Shown here piece after piece: positions 1 to 10,575 of a DNA stretch of 64,000 bases. Under the pieces are notes generated by a model. It made no database searches and was not told the origin of the DNA. It worked only from the letters and a program-made list of their open reading frames with translations. The stretch is from Coffea arabica. Taxonomy: Eukaryota; Streptophyta; Magnoliopsida; Gentianales; Rubiaceae. A program made the position numbers and the translations under genes. How positions within the stretch are numbered: the stretch's first letter is position 1; the number at the start of each line of letters is the position of its first letter. The stretch spans positions 18,990,001 to 19,054,000 of the forward strand of contig NC_092312.1 of the NCBI RefSeq assembly GCF_036785885.1, given 5' to 3'.

Positions 1-452
1 CCCGGTTTAAGATTAAAAATTCAAGGCATAGTTTTAAATTTAGTTCCCTTTGCTTTTACAACGAAGCGGGAGGTACGCGAACTGCCAAATATACCACAAT
101 TATATCTAAAAAACAAAAGGCAAATGCATGTTATGAGTTAAATGCACTTATTATTCATCAGCAACAACAGGACATAGTTCAGCATTGTAAAATGTTATCA
201 AGCAGGTCCATTTTTGTCCTTTGCAAGTTATCTAGATGTTTCATTTCTTTGAAAATTGAGAACTCACTAGATTAAATGTTACTGAGTAATACGAACTACA
301 CCTTTAGGATCTGTCTAGTTTCAGAATACTAATCCATTCCGACAAATTGTGAAAAAACAGAAATATGTAATCATCATAACAATGACCAATCAATGTCATT
401 AATGGCAGTTAGCTGCCCTGTATTAAGATGAATTATCTGGGTAATGGATGTT
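1..452. other. AT-rich stretch, no gene seen
   Basis: No reading frame, splice-site pair or repeat end that I can support. The nearest coding signal is the candidate terminal exon that begins at 453 on the minus strand, so this stretch could hold its 3' UTR and downstream DNA. Low information. Confidence 0.4.
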
Positions 453-3400
453 CTACTGGAAGATGAAAGTCACAAAGTATGCTTGTTGGAGCATATCACA
501 GGCAATGTCACTTGCGCAGATGAAATTGTGCAGGAGCTCTTGCACTTGATATTTATCACATGACCGAATAGCTTCTTCCCTCAATAGATACTGTAAGTAC
601 ATAAATAATTTTTTGTTAGTCTCACTGCCAGTATGAACTTGAAGTTTGGTAACAGATTCAACAAGGAGTTGCCTACCTAAACCTACAAGTTATATAGCAT
701 GAACTTAGAGGTGTGACTGGAGGCGTTGGTATGCATAAATACAGAACTGACTGCTGTGGCTTAGAGGAGGAGAAGGAGCCAATTTGGAAGCTGATTCTGA
801 CTTGGGATGACCTGCAGAATGGAATTAATCATTATCTCGTAAGTAAATGCCTTTGGGGGTTGGCTTAAAAGTAGTAAAACGCTTTTGAAGGGATGATATG
901 TCAGGTACAAGGATCCAACTTTGACTGGAACATATCTGTGGAAAGAAGTTGGGTTGTGAATTTCTTCTAGACCATACAACATCTTGAATGTGGAATTAAG
1001 GATTCAGAATCTGGCAGACGAGGATTTTTACTTTTTAGGCATCTAAGCGATGCAATCACAGTCATGCTAGAGTTCTTTAACTGGATTTTGAAGTCGGCTT
1101 ATGCTAGCATATCTTGTGCACAAACATTGCCATATTCAGCGCAGCAAGTCTCACACTCATTCCTTTGCGGACACCTGCACATCTATTGTCAATCTTAAAA
1201 CAAAACTGAGCAACATTATCATGAGGACGACTGGTTTTCTCTGAGTTAAAAGGTCGAGGTTGGATCTATCCTGTTACTGGGACCAGCATCTGATAGAGAA
1301 CATTCGTAACATGCTTGTGGAATACATGATGGTTCTACCTGCTGTCACCCTTACGACTATCTGTAATGTAAAGGAGACTACTTACATATATAGGTTCAAC
1401 CGGTTCAACCTGCCGTACCAAACTCCGGCTCTCCCTTACAAACGGGTTCTACCTGCTGTCTACGTTATACTTACATTACCAAAATGTACCAAAATGAGCT
1501 GTGGGCATATAAATTCATATCTTCCTGTACCTTCTGGAGCAATGATTTTGGCTTTTGACTGAAAACAACTGGGAAATGGGTGAAGAAAAGGTAAAGGTTT
1601 GCTTGTCTAGAGAACGGGAAAACGACGTCTCAGTCGTTGGTTTGACTCCAGCATAGCTAACTAATTCAGATTTTGGAGTGATGGTACCTGTCCAATTCTG
1701 GAATTGAGTCTTAATCTTTCTAATTATTGGATTTCCTTAATGCAATTATTGCACTTTGCTTGATTTACGGCAAATACTGAATATATTGTACGTGCATTCT
1801 TGGCTCAGTTGAAAAATGCTGAGGAAGGTTTGAATACTGGCTCAAAATGCAGAATCCACACTGCGATTACCTTGTTCAAATTTCACGTCAAGTGCTGAGA
1901 GCTGAAGAATGGACAACTTTCCTCTTTACATATGGTGATCAGAAGTAGTAAAATGTGTTTATTGTCATGATACATACAAATGCTCCTCATGACGTAATCA
2001 AGTTTCAGATTAGTTCTGTGGTCACTGACCAGCTCTACTTTAAACAATTCTTCTCTTCTACCTGGTAAAAAATTTGGAAAAATCGAATACTGACCTTCAA
2101 TTGGAAGAAAAAAAAATTGTTTTTTTTTTTTTTCAATTAGAAGAGATTTGAGATTGGTACATTGATGGTCTGAATATGTACCTTATAGGCCCCTCTTTTT
2201 AAGTCGTGTATCCATTATGCTATGAATGAATGCTTTTCGAGACAAGCAGTTCTGCTGCATACGTAGGAACCTTGGTGTTTTAATTTGTGTCCTTCCCCAA
2301 AAAAAAAAAAAAAAAAATCTTGGTGTTCTGTGCGATGCACAATTAATTCTGTGTCTAGACCTCTGGCAAATTCAACTCCAGTTTTCTCTGATCACTTGCA
2401 ATCTATACGTCCCACTGCCCTTTTAGGCCAAATAGTTGTGATCTCACCAAGCAACTTGCAACGATCAAAATAATCTTGAAAAATCATCAAATTAAAATTT
2501 AAGCATAAATTCAAGCACTGTTACTATTTCTAGTTAAAATATCACCAAAAAGAAAAGAAATCGAACAAGCCCGAAAAATAGCTCGAGCTCGTTTGTCATA
2601 AACCTTTCAGGGCATTTTAACTGGTAAAAGCTGAACTGCTTGACTTTTATATTTGGAAATCCAATTAATTTGATGTAAAATAAATAAATAATTTTGTTAG
2701 TTAGTTCAAAAGCGTTTTGATTAAATTTTGGAAACATATAAACCATATTGGATTATTCAACATATTTTTTTTCCCAGTGGACCGACCGGAGGCACAAAGC
2801 CCACGAAACATTTTGTTTCAATACTATCTTTAAATTGTTTGTGCACTCTTTATGATCTGATGCACGTAAAAAAAAATAGCTGTATTTTGGTGTATTGCAT
2901 GTACAAAAGTAACTTAGAAATTTTTTAATTTGAGTTGCACCGAGATTTTATCCATTCTGCCAATCTCGATATTTTTCATTGCTTCGCCGTCCGTTGTTTT
3001 TTGTTATGCCAATTTTCCATTGACCAAAATCAAATGAAAAATTTCAAGCTGATATTTTTATTGCATCTGATTCTCAAGTCATGATGCTTCTTCCCAGAGA
3101 GGTGAGGTGTAAATGCAGGCGCACGTCGTTTCATTCTGGAATTCATTCCGTTTCATATCCCTAATGTCGAATGATCTTTAAAATTACAAATGACTTTCTG
3201 GAGCAGATCATTTGCTGCAGAAGTTAAGTGGCTTGATCCGCTGAATCATGTACTATCACTACATTAAGTTAATTAGTAATTTTCTAGTTTCGCAGGGTTG
3301 CCTAATCTGTCATTGTTTAGTCATTAGTCATTGCTACCGACACCATACGTACCTTGAGGGTTGTCTATCTCTATAATGGCCTCGTGAATTGGAGATTCCT

Positions 3401-3516
3401 TTGGTCCATGTTGTGGTTTACGTTTAAATTCTTCCGGCGTCACGTCACTCATCTGGGATCTGGAAACGTTGATGAACGAACTATCTTTCAACGGAGTTAA
3501 TGTTCGAACTTGAAGT

Positions 3517-3548
<32 letters not shown>

Positions 3549-3826
3549 CCTCTCTCTCTCTCTCTATCTTTTGAAGATGATCTCGCATGGCAACACCAAA
3601 AGTCCTGGCTTCTGCTCGTTCCTCTGCAAATGCAAAGATAATCATATTTAGGTATTCTCTTGCACAGGTGAACCAAATGTATATGTTAATATATACTGAT
3701 TAATACTCCACCTGTTATCCAGAAGCTCACAGCATTCTCCAGAACCCTCAGCTTGTTTGCTTCACCGCATACAAACTTCGCCAAGCCTATTGGAGAATCA
3801 CATGCTTGATGAGCCAAATATTCCAT
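453..3826 (-). CDS. Candidate multi-exon gene, product not recognised
   Basis: Four minus-strand segments read like plant coding exons but I cannot name the protein. (a) 3826-3712 begins MEYLAHQACDSPIGLAKFVC and ends at a GTGGAG donor in phase 1. (b) 3623 down to about 3560 follows a TTTGCAG acceptor, restores the frame and reads EERAEARTFGVAMRDHLQK; its 3' side runs into a (GA)n microsatellite, so its donor is unclear. (c) 3452-3353 reads MSDVTPEEFKRKPQHG onward to EIDNPQ, with donor GTACGT. (d) 590-453 follows CTTACAG, is phase 0 and reads YLLREEAIRSCDKYQ to a TAG stop, 45 codons. Other possible pieces lie near 1160-1080 (Cys-rich, RNECETCCAEYGNVC) and 810-700. Seen: open frames, plausible splice sites and a coding-like composition. 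Inferred: that they belong to one gene. They could be pseudogene pieces of one or two genes. Confidence 0.3.
3517..3565. repeat. (CT)n microsatellite
   Basis: About 49 bases of CT repeat with two CCCTCC interruptions. It sits just 3' (minus strand) of candidate exon b of the unrecognised gene and, read in frame, would encode an RE-repeat, so it blurs the exon edge. Confidence 0.9.
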
Positions 3827-4720
3827 CCTCTTTACTTACTGCTCTATGCCATAAATGCGGTTAGCATAGAGAGAGTGTTTCTACATTAGGTCCTGTACGT
3901 GAACAACACTCAGAATCTATGGGTTATAACTAAGGGCTTGCATGGTCTTCTTCTTAGGGCTTTACAGGACATGGAATTTTCATTCTTGGCTTCTTGTAAA
4001 GATAAAAAGCTAAGGATTTTAGATTGTTGTCTGTGTCAATTGAACTGCTTGGACACTGGCAGTTCTGTGTCGTTCACTTGTCAGTAAAAGTCACCATAAG
4101 ACTGATGAAGCTACTCATTTCTGTTAGGTATATAAAGTCATGGTGGTCGCTAGCTTCGAATTTACTTATTGACCTCCCACATCCAAATGGATCGAGCTAA
4201 CTCCTTAGAGGTGCCAGCCTCCCAGATTCTGGTCTTCAATAGCGAAGGAGTGCCCCACGCTATCGGCCTATTTGCTCCATGTAAACACTTCAAGAGGAAT
4301 TAATGCCTTTAGGTTCGTCCTACACTTGAGCCTCAGGTATCAACTAGATATTCCTAGAAAGAACTAATCCTCTATGTGGAAACCGAGCTTAAAACGTACT
4401 AATTAGCATCAAGAACTGAATCTTGCATGCCCTAATCCATTGAAGGGCAAACCCCGAATGGTCAAAGATCCAATTCCCCAGGACAGTATCCAAATGTCCG
4501 ATGATCTCATAACGTGGTGAACTACAAACAAATGCTCCTTTGTCCTCTATATTTGATTTCGTAAACACTTGCATCTGACTTTTGCAAGACGCATGCTACC
4601 CCAGGCTAAGCAATATGATAGAGAAATGCATGCCAGTTGAGATGAGATTATAAAGTCACTTGGGAAAAGGGATGAATCCTATGAAGGTGTCGAAGGAATA
4701 TATTGTCTCGTAACTTAATT
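3827..4720. other. Intergenic, one mixed-composition block
   Basis: The part from 4130 to 4580 is less AT-rich than its surroundings and has open frames on the minus strand (for example 4574-4389, KGAFVCSSPRYEIIGHLDTV). I recognise no family and no splice structure. It may be decayed coding or transposon sequence. Confidence 0.25.
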
Positions 4721-4861
4721 GTGCGTTTGATAAAATTGAAATCTGAAAATTGAAATTCGAAGTGTGAATCCATTTCAATTTTTCATTATTAAACGTATCT
4801 AAACATATTAGCATCTAAATCTATTAAATTTAAGTACTGAATCGATTTATCAAATAAGGCC
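4721..4861. mobile_element. Possible small MITE
   Basis: The left end reads GTGCGTTTGATAAA and the right end, reverse-complemented, reads GGCCTTATTTGATAAA, giving an imperfect terminal inverted repeat around about 140 bases of AT-rich sequence. I do not see a clean target duplication. Could be a decayed hAT or PIF/Harbinger MITE, or chance in AT-rich DNA. Confidence 0.3.
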
Positions 4862-6177
4862 TTAGTCTTATTTAGTAAACATACTTATTAACTACAATCT
4901 TAAAAAATTCTCGTAAACTTTTCAAATATTGAAGAGTACTCGTACATTTTAACAAAATTATAAAATATGAACACATAATAAACTTTTCCTTTATAATAGT
5001 TCACAAATACTACATCAATATATGACAAAATTACACAATTTCTATTTCTATAGAGATAAAAATGTGATTTAAGAGTTTCCTAAAACTAACAAATGTTTAT
5101 ATTGCACTTTTGCCATATATATATATATATATATGCATCCAATATCACTAATTTGCTAAAACTATAATTAATATAATACCTCATGCACAAGAATATGAGT
5201 CAAAAGTAATATTGATATAGCGTAACATTTAGGAATCATCGTAAATGAACCTGTACTTTTAGTTTTGTGGCTTTCATACAGATTTTTATTATTTCCTGCG
5301 ATGCTCCACACGTAATTTGCTGAACTCATATCTGCCTTTGTCATTTGATTAAAAAATTCGTATAGTATGTGCATGTGTAATATTTACCATATCTTGTTAG
5401 CCATGGTACGTATATATACACTTGAAGCTTTTAATAAGCAGGAAAATTGTCTACGCTGTTATTTCCCAAAAAAACTACATAACTGAAATAGTTTAGTGGT
5501 TATGTGGCCAACTAACCAATAGCAAGATATGTTATGTAGTACTTTTGATTAGTGGATCTTCTCTTTGCTTTTGACTTTTTTAAGTTGCTTCAGAAAAAAA
5601 TCACTTATAGCTTTAATCATGGACCTATGGAAATTAAGTTAATTAACGAATAGTTAACAGCCCAAAAAAATGTAAAAGATTCCCATTTTCAGTTGAAGCT
5701 GCCCTATTTTGTACAAAATCTCTTTAACATTAATTAGGCAACAAAAGCTACTATTTTAATATTAGGATTTTTCTAAATAGACACTCACTAGTACATTTAA
5801 ATCACACTTAACAACCATGTGAATGTAGTGTATACTAGTAATAATGATTATTCTTTCATGTATTTATATATTTTTTCTAATTAACTTTAATTTTAAAAAA
5901 TTAAACATCCAGAGTATATTTTAATGAGTGTCAAGTCCTTAAATAGATCCTTAATTAGTATTGATTCTATCAAGGAACAATCAGCTGCTTCAAATAAATC
6001 ACAATAAGCACAGAACTTAGATACTAAAATGCTATAGCTTTGTTAGCTATAATGACTTCCAAATTAGTTTATTGAGCTACAACAACTAAGCATAATGTAT
6101 ACTATGTACATACCTTCACTATTTATGCACTAGCTTATTGAATTAATCATAAACGAAGAATGTTTGGTAAAAGTTAC
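4862..6177. other. AT-rich DNA downstream of MADS exon 2
   Basis: Very AT-rich, with an (AT)n run at 5117-5134. This is where the K-box exons of the minus-strand MADS gene would be expected if intron 2 were short. I searched by eye for a K-domain reading (FWQxEAxxLRQQ, ENHR, LSVKDLQ) and found none. Confidence 0.4.
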
Positions 6178-9100
6178 CTTGATCTCAGAAGCAGGATTCA
6201 ACAGTCTGTGGTGCTCCTCTTTCATTCTGTTGTATCTTTCGATAATAGATTTCATGCTGCTGATGATGAAGGAAAACCAGAAAGAAAAAAAATTATAGAG
6301 ATGTTCCATAAACAAAGAGGGATATTGGGAGGGAAAAAAAAAAGAAAATCTAACGAGTTGAGCTGATACAGAAGCCCAATTTGGCAATTAAAATGTGGAA
6401 TTTTTTTATAGTTTTTTCTTCCAATACTTATTTTAGCGTCTCAGATTCTAATCTTTTCCCTCTTTTTTTTTTAAGACTCTAATCTAGTTTACCAAACAAG
6501 GAGAAAAAAAAAAACAAAGAAATAAACATTAGTATGTCACTATCACTTCTAGTTTGCTCCCCGTTTAGTTCCATGCATGAACCTGGAAAGTGTTGAGAAT
6601 TCTTGAGGGGTTGGAATTATCAGACAAAACCCTCGGGCTCTAAGCATGCATGTTTCTATCAAAGATGAGCATTTATCCGATCCAGGTCATTAAAATGGGA
6701 GCCCTATTTTCCTTCTTACTTTTGCCCTTGATTTTTGCCTCTCACCCATTCTTATCATAAGTACTCTGTTAAGATTAAGGATGGCTGCTAGGTAATAAAT
6801 ACTTAGTTTCAAGCTAATTTGGAGCATGAAAACTGGAAAATTAATCAGTCAAGCTACCGAAATAGTAGTGAACAAGTCGTGTTGTAAGAATTGATTTAAA
6901 TGAACTCACGTGAATTGCTACAAGTGTGAGGATTATTTAAAAAAATAAGGCTTGATAAGGGGCTCCATAGTGGAGATGAGTATCCAAAGCGGAAATTAAG
7001 AGGGATGTCGACTCCCTGCCATCTATGGCACTGAAGCAATGCTTTCAATTGAGCAGAAGCGATAATAGAAGGAGTTTCAGCAATTTTTTTTTTCTGGGTC
7101 TACAATTTCAGCATCAAGAGATGAAAAGGCATTGACAAAGCATTAACTATTTGGCTGTAAACATGTCCATACCTTTTTTCAAACACTTGACCAACAAAAA
7201 TGACACGTTAAGAATAAGGAAAAATGAATTCTCATCCCTCACTTCACTTGAGTGTACATGCATGAACATCAATAAAGATAGGAATTTATAGAAAAAAAAA
7301 AAGGGGAATTCTCATGCTACATGATCTTTTTTTTTTTGGGTGAGGAACGAAACATAGAAATTTATTAACAAAAAAAAAAAAGAAAGGAAAAAGAACATGG
7401 AATTTCTAAAGTATGATGTAAAAGATTTCAAGTTTCCAATCCATGACAAGATATAGTTTAAACAAAACCATGAAATACAGGATGGCTTTCCATAATGAAT
7501 CAGCTAGACTTTTTTATTTATCTTTTTTCTTTTCTCTTTGTTTCCTTTATTTCTTTTTCTCCTTCTTCTTTCTTCTCTTTTCTCTCTTCAATCCTTTCCA
7601 GTAGAAAACTTCATGTCAATAGAAAACTTTATCTGAAATTTGGAATTAAGTTTTGGATGAAATCTTAAAAGGCATCCAAAACTCATTTCAATCTTTGTGT
7701 AATGTCATGTATCATAAATTGTAATTAATTAATTTTAATTATTAAGTTACAAATTCATCTTGTGATTTTTTTTTTAGAATAAAATGAGGAACTAGAGTGG
7801 GAAGGAAAAAAGTAAAAGAATTCAAAGGTCAAAAAATGGTACTTTGGAGAAGGGGTTTGAATATTTTGTGATTATTTGAGAAAAAATAAATATCTACAAT
7901 TTCTCTTTTTTTTTTTAAACTGCAATTGCTAAGATGAAGTTTCTTTTAGAAAAGAGAAAGAAGTAAACAAAGAAGAAAGAGGAAAAAATAAAGGAGGGAT
8001 AAAGGGCAAAGAAAAAAAATACTAAAGAGAGAAAAAACAAACAATTAGAATTTTGGAATGATAGAGGAGTAATTTTGTCCAATAGAAGATAATGTAAGAC
8101 AAAAACAAAGTTAGGAAGTAAAACAAGAAATGGGGTATGCTTTAAGGGGAATAATTGTGATTAACCCTTTATAATTAAGTGAGGAGATGGTAAAAAAGGA
8201 GCAATTTTAAACTGAAAAATTCAAAGTGGCCCAAAATAGATTATAGCAATTGATTTGCTGAAAGAACTAGAGGTGCAAATTGGATTAGTTCATTATCATA
8301 TTCTCTAAACACTTGCTAGGGCAGCAAAATAGACCAGCCAGTTTTTCTTACAAATTTAAACACCTTACCCCTTGGCTGTCTCTCATGCATGTTAAGACTA
8401 TATCGTTCTCTTTTCAAACATCTAGTGAAGGGAGATAGAATAGGACCTATCCCACTGGAGTACAGCTAAATAGAAAAAGTTAAGAAGAAATGTACTTTTG
8501 ATACAAAATCTCTATACGTACAAGATAGATTACTGATGACTATTCCCAATAAAGTTTATTTATGCTATATATATATGTTTTAAGATGGCCTTGTTTTGGG
8601 AACAAATTGGTAAGGAAATCAAATTATTTGACACGAGAATTGAAAGGTAAAACAAAGGCTTTAGAACGATTTAGCTACTAGAGTTACAATTAACCTTAGA
8701 GTTAAAACTGAAAGCAGGAATGTCATCATGGATATATCCGGCGAGGCAGATGGCAAATTCCTTTATAATTGTCTATCTTCAGAAAGCATGGAAAAGTGTA
8801 AAGTGCTGTGAAAAGTCTGGCATTTGTGCTGGTTTATGGCCTTTAAGATTGCCACCAAAAAAAAAAAAAGAAGAAAAGAAAAAGGGAGCATGCGTAGGAC
8901 AAATTCGCATGATGTTTAACATTTTCGTACTGGGACGCGAGAAATTAAGTGTTCTTGAGAAGAGCAACGTATTTATGCAACCTGGGTTTTATTTTACTAT
9001 GATAATGATATTTTTGTTTGGCAGTGGTTGTTTTCTTTTTTACCATCACTGGTTTGAATGTTTACAGATCAGATGTTTACATGAAAAATTAATAACGGAA

Positions 9101-9866
9101 GATCGATGAACGCAACACAACTCTAGTTTAGGATCAAAGGGCTAAAATTCTTCTTCCTGCTTATTACCTCGTTTAAACAGCACACTGGTTAATAAAAGAG
9201 TGAATCCGTTGGTTATTTGAGACATGATTACAATATAAGTAGGGAAATGAAGCCTTAACTTCTATTTTGTATAGCTGTTGCCTCAAGACATACATTTCAT
9301 TGAATTCTTTAAAACCCAAAATTTTCCCAAACCCAGTCACAATTCGATGACTTGCATCTTTTAACAATTTAGTACTTCAGATGACAAATTTTACTTCCCT
9401 TACAGCATAGACTCCAAGAGATGATGAGATGAGGAGGACTCAGAGGCAGCTATTCTGATGAAGAAAAAAATCTTTTACGCCCACCTTGACTTTTTCTGGT
9501 GATCTTAAATCAAAACTTAAATAGATCCATTTCTAAATTAAACCGGCTGAAGGGGCAAAAAAATTCAATGACTAGACACTTGTAATAATTTCAAATTTAC
9601 TTGATAATGGTAAAGAGGAGAAAATGATAGGAGAAGATGCGAAATCAACAGAGGATGGGAGCAATGGTTATATGTCAAACTAACCTAGTGCTGGCATAAT
9701 CATAGAGCTTTCCAGTGCCAGAGAAGATAATAACTCCAACTTCAGCATCACAAAGAATTGCTAGCTCCTTGGCCTTCTTCAACAAACCATTTCTTCTCTT
9801 TGAAAAGGTGACTTGCCTACTTGTGGAATTGTCGATCCTACGGATCACAATCTTTCCTCTCCCCAT
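6178..9866 (-). CDS. AGL17-clade MADS-box transcription factor, 5' part (exons 1-2)
   Basis: Exon 1 (9866-9685, 182 nt) encodes a complete MADS domain starting [20 protein letters not shown] and containing [20 protein letters not shown] and [18 protein letters not shown]. Exon 2 (6259-6178, 82 nt) follows CATCATCAG and reads [20 protein letters not shown] to EIK before a GTAACT donor. The junction restores AST-S-SMKS, typical of type II MIKC genes. Known for the family: MADS domains bind CArG boxes as dimers and the I and K regions drive dimer choice. The AGL17 group (ANR1, AGL16, AGL21) acts in root nitrate response, stomata and flowering. The [20 protein letters not shown] and [11 protein letters not shown] signature fits that clade. 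Intron 1 is 3.4 kb. No K-box exon is visible between 6177 and 1, so the gene is either cut off by the window with an intron 2 over 6 kb, or truncated. Exact clade member uncertain. Confidence 0.85.
6260..9684 (-). other. Intron 1 of the MADS-box gene
   Basis: A 3.4-kb intron with GTTAGT donor and CATCAG acceptor. It contains strand-asymmetric pyrimidine/purine blocks (7500-7600 and 7960-8040) and many A or T runs. Large first introns in MIKC MADS genes often carry regulatory sequence. I see no defined element. An open frame at 8720-9109 (+) contains a K/E-rich run and matches nothing I know. Confidence 0.5.
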
Positions 9867-10246
9867 CTGATCTTCTTTTCTACGGTGTTAAATTACTAGT
9901 AAAACTTTCCTTGCCAGTCTGCTTTCCAAATGATTTGACGAAATGAGTTACTTTCAAAGATAAATAATTAGTAATAATGAAAAACAAAAATAGAAAGCTT
10001 GCAGCACGGTAAAGATCGAGCAATGGCACAATTTTAGCAGTCAACAAAAATGAAAAAGGGAAAAAAAAAAAAAAAAAAAAAGAGGACATGAAAGGAATAA
10101 AAGGGTGCTGATAGAAGGGGCTTACTACTTGAGAGAAAGAGCAAAAAAGGACTTGGTGTTCTCCTTTTTGGAGGAACTATTTTGGAAGCAATTTGTAGCC
10201 TTAGATGGAAAGGAGAAAATATTAGGGTAAAAACCGTACCTCGAAA
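9867..10246 (-). other. Upstream region/5' leader of the MADS gene
   Basis: Contains a poly-A/T tract at 10060-10081. No second open start in frame with exon 1. A GTACGG donor-like site at about 10240 (minus strand, after TTTCGAG) could end an upstream non-coding exon, but that is a guess. Confidence 0.3.
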
Positions 10247-10575
10247 TCAGGCTCCATCCACGCCACGAGCCAATACTGATAGCCACTGCAGGAATTTTTT
10301 AACCTTAACACCGAGTCGCACTCGCGGGAGTATGAGATGTCTTTCCACTCGCCTGCTTTGAGCAAACACTTGGGAGACTTGCGGCGTTGACCATCCAAAT
10401 CTGGTATATTCTAGGTAGTTGGATCTGTGCTGGATTGACACATGGATCGGGAGACAGGAGAGTAGGCACACCACATACTCAGAGCGAGTTGCTAGAATCG
10501 CTACCTCGGAGTCTGAAAGTGTTGTCTGATTGGAGGGAGGTTCAAACAGTAGTTGAAATGAGTTTAGAATTTTAA
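10247..10575. other. CG-richer block of unknown origin
   Basis: This 330-base block has many CpG dinucleotides and long open frames on both strands (117 codons minus, 62 codons plus), quite unlike its AT-rich neighbours. On the minus strand it reads SDSEVAILATRSEYVVCLL and later a GTACGG donor-like site. I recognise no domain. It could be a non-coding leader exon of the MADS gene, a transposon fragment or transferred DNA. Confidence 0.3.

Noticed and set aside
5117-5134. Possible TATA-like or CRISPR-like regular repeat
   Set aside because: Simple (AT)n run. No CRISPR array or spacer pattern occurs anywhere in the window, and none is expected in a plant nucleus.
8720-9109. 129-codon frame inside MADS intron 1
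   Set aside because: Contains a poly-A-derived Lys/Glu run and no domain; it lies within an intron on the opposite strand.
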